A stretch of 64,000 bases of DNA, from assembly GCA_009733775.1 (NCBI GenBank), contig WOGZ01000032.1, forward strand, positions 1 to 64,000, written 5' to 3'. Position numbers and translations under genes: made by a program. Within the stretch, counting starts at the first letter, position 1. Every line of letters begins with the position of its first letter. This stretch comes from Alectoria sarmentosa. Lineage: Eukaryota; Ascomycota; Lecanoromycetes; Lecanorales; Parmeliaceae. The notes under the pieces were generated by a model that was given only the letters and a program-made list of their open reading frames with translations, was not told where the DNA came from and did no database searches. Below, piece by piece: positions 57,237 through 64,000 of this stretch.

Positions 57237-57837
57237 ATGCGCGCCTCCATCTTAATCCTAGTCTCTTTGCTGCTACCATTAGCGTTATCTGCGACCGCAT
57301 TCCCCAGCCTGGATCTGCTTCCCAATGTCACAACCCTCTTCGACGCTCCTGAGTACGTGTCATTTCTTGGAACTTTCCCAGAAGCGTCCATTGATGATTG
57401 CAAGTGTACCCCTCAACGTATCAATACTCCCTCCCCCGGACCCCTATTCCATAACATACGGAGACCTCATCATCGTCTTTTCCAAATACGGAAGACCCAT
57501 CCCACTCTCCTTCTTCATCGCCGCTTACGTTAGGTGCCTCTGGCGAATCTGGAGCGTTGTCGCACACAGTGAAAATTATTACCAGCCGCCGGAAGAACGA
57601 CCGCTGGATGGCCCGGTTTTTGAGTACCAGAATAGGTTTTTCCATCTGAGGTTTCAACTAGCATCTTCGGCTGTCGTCAACTGGAAGTATGTGCAGCTAT
57701 ATGAAACGCTGAATGCTCTTATTGCATTTTCCGCCATGTATAACATGCGGGAGATGGATGTGGAGGTCGTGGCGGGTGGGGTAGCGGCATTTGGGGGAAT
57801 TATTACGTATAATGGACCGCCAGGAGCGTCACAATAG
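57237..57837 (+). CDS. Hypothetical secreted or membrane-anchored protein
   Basis: The first exon encodes a clear signal peptide (MRASILILVSLLLPLALS, then an Ala-rich cleavage-like site). A second frame ending at 57837 encodes SITYGDLIIVFSKYGRPIPLSFF, a VVNWKYVQLYETLNA segment and a Gly/Ala-rich end. Joining them needs an intron: GTCACA at 57327 to TTTCCCAG at about 57384 (about 58 bp) fits frame and length, but the donor is weak. An alternative 46-bp intron from GTATCA is possible. Otherwise the two frames would mean a frameshifted gene. No known domain. Confidence 0.5.
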
Positions 57838-57953
57838 GTGGGACAATCGGGGGTGTCAATTGAATCGTATTCTACTGTCTATGTTTTTTCCGCTGCAATC
57901 ATTTCCACACATCTTCCAGCACGAACCAACATCCACTCGTCGCTTTTCGCGCT

Positions 57954-59077
57954 TCAAAGTTTCCTGAGTGCCTTGAAAGCATCCAGAAGGAGGTTTCCAG
58001 CATCCTTGATCATAGACGGGACATCGTTAGGCCTGAGGAGCCACTCGTCGTCGTCCATGCCGCCGCTACTGACATTGACCCAATCCGCCGTATCTTGATC
58101 CTTCTTTTCAATATTCTCTCCGTCGGAATAGGACTCGGACTCGACCATGACAGAACGTTTCTTTTCATTCCACTCTGGGTCAATCTCGGATTGATTCCCA
58201 AGGGAGAGGTTCGCTGAATTCCTCATCACATCGGCATCGGAACTGTCGATGGAATTATCTAGGTACCTCTTCTCATTTTCTTCTTCGGAATCGGATCCGG
58301 ACCTGATATAATTCCCAGTCAGCAAGTACCCTTATCATGCAGCCACACACTGTGTACTCGGGAATGGGAACCCTCATAGTATATCTCCAGGCACCCGAAG
58401 ACATCCGAACCAAAAGGACTGGGAATATGGAATACTTACTTGATCGAGGGAGAAAGCCTATCAAACACTGGCGACTGGCCGGGGAGTCTCTTCTTCATCA
58501 TCACACAAATCATGACCTTCCACACCGGACCTGATATGGAATTCGTCTACAGCCTCATCAGAAGATTCCTATGCAGGTGTAGCGGCCAACCGATAACTTA
58601 CATCCCATCCCGCAACCCAGTGTCGAGCCAACCCATCGCAGCCTTCATAACGCAAGCCCAAGGGGCCATATTGCTCGTAAATGAGGCCCTTTCGAAAACC
58701 ATCAGTGCGCTTTCCTCGCCAACACAAACGACTGTACTAACCAGATTGTAAGGGATATCTTTCTCAGTACCTTCGACCGCACTGTAGCTAGCGACTTTCC
58801 CGGGGAATTGTGAGGTACAGAGTGGGGCTCTCGTCCAATTCGCGATGGAGTCTAGGATACCTTCTTCGCTGTCTTTGATCCAGACGTTTTGGGCCAGCTC
58901 CGCTGAGGCAGGTGAAGGTCCTTTGCTGGTAGACATTACATGGGTGGGTGTCTTGGAGTGTGAATGTGAAGACGAGGCGTACTGGTCCATGCTTATGGAT
59001 GCTGGTGTCTTTGATGGATATACAGGCGAGGAAAAGAGTGGGAAGTCAGAAGTGAAATCAAAGCCGACAATTGACAA
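57954..59077 (-). CDS. Unnamed YGPL-exon family protein, member 2
   Basis: Exons: 58742-59077, 58602-58688, 58440-58546, 57954-58302; introns 53, 55 and 137 bp; 292 aa. Exon 2 (87 nt, phase 0) encodes LIYEQYGPLGLRYEG and ARHWVAGWD, matching the same exon in the genes at 42.5 and 59.7 kb. Intron 3 has a perfect GTAAGT donor and joins SPSIK to SGSDSEEENEK. Exon 1 is Ser/Thr-rich, then ILDSIANWTRAPL. The last exon is strongly acidic and Ser-rich (SDSEEENE, GGMDDDEWLL), ending MIKDAGNLLLDAFKALRKL, an amphipathic helix. It lies head-to-tail with member 3, suggesting tandem duplication. Function unknown. Confidence 0.65.
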
Positions 59078-59395
59078 ATGCGCTATCCTCTTAGTGTGGC
59101 GAGTTGTCGTGTTTTATACCTGCATGAAGCCTTGGGTGTCGGAGACAGCGTCACGTTGCTCCTGGCTTTGATGTCTACACTTTGTCTGCACTGCACTGCC
59201 CAACATTAAAAGTCTGTCGCCTGTCGGTTTTGGATCGGCTGTTATCTTGCTTTGTGGGGATTGTGCCCGGATAAGCAAAAGCATTCTCGTCTATCTTGCA
59301 CAACTGACACCCTAGGCTTCGCTCCACACAAATTGAGGCGGTGGTCTACCTCTCACAAAGCCTCGAGCCGCATCTCTCATGATCAATGGGCAGTA
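59078..59395. other. Spacer between the two tandem YGPL-family genes
   Basis: 318 bp holding the member 2 promoter and the member 3 transcript end. Nothing else seen. Confidence 0.4.
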
Positions 59396-60072
59396 TCATG
59401 GTTTGAGCTCCTTGAACCATCGTTTCTGTTCCCTTTTAATCGAGACCCAGTTCTCGTCATCCTTATCAATCAAGACTGTCGAATCTGACGCTGGAGCTTT
59501 GCTCTTCGCCTCATCCTCATCCGCCTCCTCAACGCACATCACAACCTCCTGGTGAAATTGTCCTTCAGATGTTGCCTTAGCCAACTGGTCCTCATAAGCC
59601 CAACTCTCCTACACAGAACCAGCTCATCTCACCTTCCAACCCGAAACCCACTGTCTACCCAAGGCATCACGGCCCTTGTAAATCATCACAAGGGGCCCAT
59701 ACTTCTCGAATATCCCCATCTAGCCAGCTCATCAGCTCCCACTACCCTCCAACCTTAAATCAGGAAACTCACCAACGTAAACCTCAAATCCCGCGCCGTG
59801 CCTTCCTTCGCCGCGCACCTCTCGCCCAACTTCTCACACCCACACGTGCTCGACTCGGCCTTGCTGGCCTTCGCAAACGCTGCATAGAGCTCTTTTGCAT
59901 TCCGGTCAACCCACGCGATCTTCGCGACGCGGTCGTTTGGATCGGGATTAGACCACGCATTATCGTGGGCCAGGGCTTTTTGGAGTTCGTGTTTTAGTTT
60001 GGGGGAGAGGTCGGCTTCGGCGGAAAGGCGATGGCGGGGTGGGTTCCCGGGGGGCTTTGGGGTTGGAATCAA
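59396..60072 (-). CDS. Unnamed YGPL-exon family protein, member 3
   Basis: Exons: 59773-60072, 59633-59719, 59396-59575; introns 53 and 57 bp; 188 aa. Exon 2 is again 87 nt and phase 0, encoding GIFEKYGPLVMIYKG and GRQWVSGWK. Exon 1 is helical and charged (LKHELQKALAHDNAW, AKELYAAFAKASKAE) with a Cys-x-Cys. Exon 3 is acidic (CVEEADEDEAKSK), ending WFKELKP. The first residues are Pro/Arg-rich, and the start could lie upstream, though the chosen ATG is the last before AT-rich flanking DNA. It borders the RIP-mutated gypsy block. Function unknown. Confidence 0.65.
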
Positions 60073-61399
60073 TTAGGGCGTCTTAAAGACTATGGAACGA
60101 GAATTCGTAGTGGGTAGGAAGGATGATGAAATCTATGGAAGCAGGAGGATTCTTGGAACAAGGATCTCCGCCAAGTATTATTAAGCTATATAAGGAATGG
60201 TCTGAGAAGCCTCCCGGCAGCACCTTCCTCCTCATACACACAAACACAAAAGAATTTCAACGACCGTCTGTAACACATAGCATTAATATATTCCATGAAA
60301 AACCATAATCATAGCATTGAAATTCCTATCAAAATTCCAGCGACGAAACGTGCTTCCATGTTCTTAGCAACAGAATCCGAAACATTGAGATCAGGAAATT
60401 CCTTTCGAAGAATGTTTCGAGCAATGCTCTATAGCATACCGAGTCGTAGCATTGAAAATATCAAGGAATTCCTTGATTGCTACCGTAACAAGATAAGATG
60501 TCTTGGAAATCCATTTCCAAGGAAATCCATTCTCAAGAAAATTCATTTTTAAGGAAATTCATTCTCAAGGAAATCCTGACAAATGCTCCGAAGGATAAAT
60601 ATTTCTGTAAGGAAAATTCTTCGATAGCAGCGGCAAAGATTATCTTGAAAATCTGTTTTATAAACATGAATAAGCAGTTTTTTCATATCGATCTAAAGGT
60701 TCTCGTCCTTCAGAAAAAGTCTTGAAAATCCTTCATATTTTTATCGATCGTAACACGACTAAAATACGAAATCTTTCAAATCAATAAGACTTTTCTTTAA
60801 CAAAAATTAAAAAATTATTTTCGATAAAATTTTCGAATCGTTTGCTGTTGAAATAAAGATAAAGAGTGATTTGATAAATAATCGATATAAAAAACGAATT
60901 TCTTGAAATGATTTTTATGAAAAATGTCTTTGATCTTTTTTTCGTTAAATTGAAAAAATATAAAAGATAAATCATGAAATTCATTATAATCATTTATATA
61001 AAACGAGTCTTATTATCGTGTTTTAAGTTTCTCGATGTTCTTTTAATATAACATTATTAAATCTTTAATATGATATATTATTAATCGAGTTTCACGATGA
61101 TAACGAGCTACTTCTTAATCTTTTTTTCGATTTAATGCTTCGAAAACAATATTATAAATTTTCGATATATAAATTAGATATTCTCGAAATGCTTTGATAT
61201 ATTTAATAAAATTCGTAAATTTTTTTACTCAAACTCGAATGTTCTTTTTTAAAAATGTTAAAAATTTAATTATTATGATAAAAGTCTTTAACATGCCTTC
61301 GAAAAAAATCGATCTCGATAAATAACTTAAATAAATAATGATTTTATTATTAAAACATTTCGCTTTTTTGAACAATCGTTGATCTCACTTCAAATAAAT

Positions 61400-61819
61400 T
61401 TAAAAATTCTTTCGTAACATTTTCTCAAATAACTTGTTACATATCTCGATCATTTTCATACTTTTGAAAAATCTTAAAAAATTATAATTAATAATTACTT
61501 TTTCGTTTCGAAGAAATTCTCGAAGTTTTTCATTATCAAAATGTTGATTTGAATCATAATAAAAGGTGTATGATTTTCGATACATCATAAAGGTTAATTT
61601 AAGATATCAAATCATATTTTTAACATTAAATGTTTTAATAGCGAATGAAATGATAAAGCGATTCATATAATAAACAAGCATTAATATGTAAAATATATTT
61701 ATTTTAATAATTTTGAATGATTTAACAAAATTCATGTTTATGAGTTGAAACGAAAATGTGATTTTTATAAGATTTAAAGATTGAGATTTTATAACAAAAT
61801 TATATTTAATACAATTCAA
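61400..61819 (-). pseudogene. Degraded gypsy integrase core
   Basis: Two adjacent frames carry parts of the integrase core: the strand with MNRFIISFAIKT (61607-61819) and the block with QHFDNEKLREFLRNE (61400-61588), where the family has a catalytic Asp then Glu further on. Interrupted by stops. Confidence 0.7.
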
Positions 61820-62428
61820 ACATTTAACAATATATTTTTCGATATTTTGAAATTATTCGAGTTAATAACATTTATTTCATAATCGTATCATAATATCAAT
61901 TTTTGCTCAATGATTATTTTAATTATATGCTTTTATGAGAATCGAAAGAACTTTTTCTTTCGAAACGCAAAATAAATAATAATCTTTTTGATAAATTTAT
62001 AAAATATTTGTTATTAAACGATAATTAAATAATTTTCGAAATAAAATAAAGAATAATGTTTTTATATTATTCACAAAGAATTTATAAATATTATCAAATC
62101 ATGTGAAAGTTTTATAAGCTTTTTTTCATAAATCATTCAATGTTATATTAAGCGTAAACACGAATATGTTATTTATAATATAATGTTTTTATACTTCAAA
62201 CTGATATAAAGAATCTAACGATTTAAAAAATTCGTCGAATTTATTTTTATCATTTCTTTAAATTCAGCGAGGTTTTTTGAAAATAAGTTTTTTTTGAATA
62301 TAAATAACAACTTTCGTAATAAAACAATCTTTATTATGAAATAAGATTTTGAAAAAAACATTTGTTATTTTATTGCGATGACCAAAAATATATTATATAT
62401 TTAAATTTAATCTTCGAAATTGATTTAT

Positions 62429-62767
62429 TTAATAATCATAAATTTTTTTATAAAAATTCGAATTCAAAAAATGAATCAAAGACTTATAATTGATATAAAT
62501 GATAATCGAAAAATATAAATGTTTATATAAATAATCATATTTAATAATAAATATCATCATAACATAAAGCTCTTTTTTGTAAATAAAATATGTTTTTTTA
62601 ATAAGCGCGAACGTGAATGAGTCATAAATCATCGAAATTTTTATTGCTTTGATATTCATAACATCGATAATCTTAAAATCCCGAAATTGTGTGATAATAA
62701 AATCGATTTCGAATTTAAAAGCATTAATATAAAAATGTATAAAAAAACGCAAATCGATATTATGCAT
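62429..62767 (-). pseudogene. Degraded gypsy RNase H domain
   Basis: 112-codon frame with IYDSFTFA, YFIYKKELYVM and INYKSLIHFLNS, where intact elements have Y.S..L..AE..Y..Y.KEL and TDHK.L..FL. The TDHK Asp is lost. Confidence 0.75.
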
Positions 62768-63130
62768 ATTTGTTTAAATAACACTTTTGATTTTAATAAT
62801 TTCGAAAGAAAATTGTTTCGAAATAATTCATCGTTATATTATTTTATTAATTAATCGAATCAAAAGACGAGAAAACTCAACGAAATTCTTAATTTATCAT
62901 TTAATAATTTTTACTCTATCAAGAAACGAACATATTTTAAATTAATTTAAAGAAATAAATTATCTCGTTATTTTAATAACTCTTTCTTTTAATATTCATA
63001 TCAATTCATTAACGAAATGAATTATTTTTAAAATAATAATCTGAAAAACGAATAAATAAAGCTTTTTAAAAGATAATTTAAAACGTATTTATTTTATTTT
63101 TAAAAAAAAGTGATATCGAAGAAATTCGTA

Positions 63131-63313
63131 TTATTTTTTAAAATTAATAAATCTTTTGAAAAAATCGTCGATGTAGAAAATTAATATGAGAAGTTTATTA
63201 AAACTTTTTAAATATAATAACGAAGATTCTTTGATGAAATACGAAAGAGCTTCAAAAGTACGATACACGAATTCAATTATCGTGAATTTCATTAATTTTG
63301 ACTCTTGCTGCAT
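63131..63313 (-). pseudogene. Degraded gypsy reverse transcriptase, active-site segment
   Basis: 60-codon frame with MQQESKLMKFT, YRTFEALSYF and the YIDD active site. Upstream on the minus strand, 63320-63620 reads as earlier RT blocks through stops. Confidence 0.65.
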
Positions 63314-64000
63314 TCTAATAAATTATATTTATTCTATTCTTAAAATTATGAAAACGAAATAATATCGATTTTTTAAATATAACGAAATAATAAAATAAAC
63401 ATATTTAAGATCTGCCGCGAAAAAACATTGATATTTAAAATTAAAAAAATTATCGTATATCTTAAAAGAAAATTTTAAATGTGCTTTAAAAAACTTCTCA
63501 TTTATTTGAAAATAATTGAATATAATTCGAGACTCATTTTCAAACTTGAAATTCTCGATTTTATCGATAATGACAACTTTAACATTTCATTGAAACATCC
63601 TTTCATTAATAACTTAAACTAATTCATAAACATTTTCTTCGATTTCATTCTTAATGATCTTACAAAATCATTATTCAATATGTGTTAATCATCTTTTTTA
63701 AATCATGTTTAAAATTAATTTAATATTTAATTTAATACGTACTTAATGAGTAATAAGATTTATACAAAAAAGATTTTTAAAATCCGTATTATTTAAATGC
63801 TGATAATAATAAAACAAGCATAACATTTTATATTTAATTACTTTCGTAGAAATAAGAGATCTTAACACGAAATCTATCGAAAAAATTTATTCTTTTAACA
63901 CTTTAATAAAAATATTCGATCTGATGAAAGATCTTTTCACACGTTTATTTAAATACGAATTTAATTTGATAAGAGTAAAAATAAAATGTTTCAGATTAAT

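Larger units (their letters stand above)
60269..64000 (-). mobile_element. RIP-degraded Ty3/gypsy-type retrotransposon
   Basis: Minus-strand frames keep the order RT, RNase H, integrase. The RT active site reads FYIDDFF (YIDD at 63164-63175) in the frame 63131-63313. RNase H is at 62429-62767, with Y.YKKELYVM and a Y(T)D.KSL..FL motif (YKSLIHFLNS). Integrase is at 61400-61819, with a YYMNRFIISFAIKT segment and QHFDNEKLREFLRNE plus a later EICNKLFEKMLRKN. A frame at 60781-60993 may be the C-terminal tail. TGTAAC at 60269 and GTAACA ending at 60755 might bound the left (3') LTR, but there is no second copy to prove it. Very AT-rich with retained CGA words. The element runs off the right edge. 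Confidence 0.8.

Overview
The window is nuclear DNA of a filamentous ascomycete (Pezizomycotina). Genes have short introns (about 45-200 bp) with GT/AG ends and CTRAY branch sites. Moderate-GC gene blocks alternate with very AT-rich blocks made of repeats mutated C-to-T/G-to-A, as expected from RIP (repeat-induced point mutation). The class within Pezizomycotina cannot be fixed from sequence alone.

Layout. (1) 1-1570: RIP-degraded Ty1/copia pol tail and its 3' LTR. (2) 1.6-14.9 kb: accessory island with a stand-alone patatin-like lipase (2178-4064, +), a multi-pass membrane protein (5513-6458, +), a 4-kb gene-poor stretch, and a fungal NLR (10761-14216, -) built of PGAP1-like alpha/beta hydrolase, NB-ARC and TPRs. 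(3) 14.94-20.88 kb: a RIP-degraded Tc1/mariner-type DNA transposon with ~98-bp TIRs and TA target duplication, carrying a nested 1,458-bp TRIM-like LTR element with 189-bp LTRs and a 5-bp target duplication. (4) 20.9-37.3 kb: mostly housekeeping genes: hypothetical protein, dynamin VPS1, GID complex subunit GID7, HAD hydrolase, V-ATPase subunit A (VMA1), and hypothetical genes. (5) 37.9-42.1 kb: an intact pogo/Fot1-type transposase gene, a degenerate ~97-bp tandem array, an AT-rich core, and a 106-bp satellite with a two-unit (212-bp) higher-order period. (6) 42.3-60.1 kb: NTF2-like protein, ribokinase, monocarboxylate-type MFS transporter, small hypothetical genes, and three members of an unnamed paralogous family (42296-42887, 57954-59077, 59396-60072, all -) that share an 87-nt phase-0 exon encoding a YGPL-type motif. 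(7) 60.3-64 kb: RIP-degraded Ty3/gypsy-type pol on the minus strand.

Working together: VPS1 (vacuolar sorting/peroxisome fission), VMA1 (vacuole acidification) and GID7 (ubiquitin ligase regulating gluconeogenesis) are conserved single genes, not a cluster. The lipase and the NLR both carry domain types used in fungal non-self recognition and cell-death circuits and lie in the same TE-bounded island; that link is inference. Splice structures below were built by hand from frame, splice-site and family agreement. For the major genes the summed exon lengths are exact multiples of three, which supports them.
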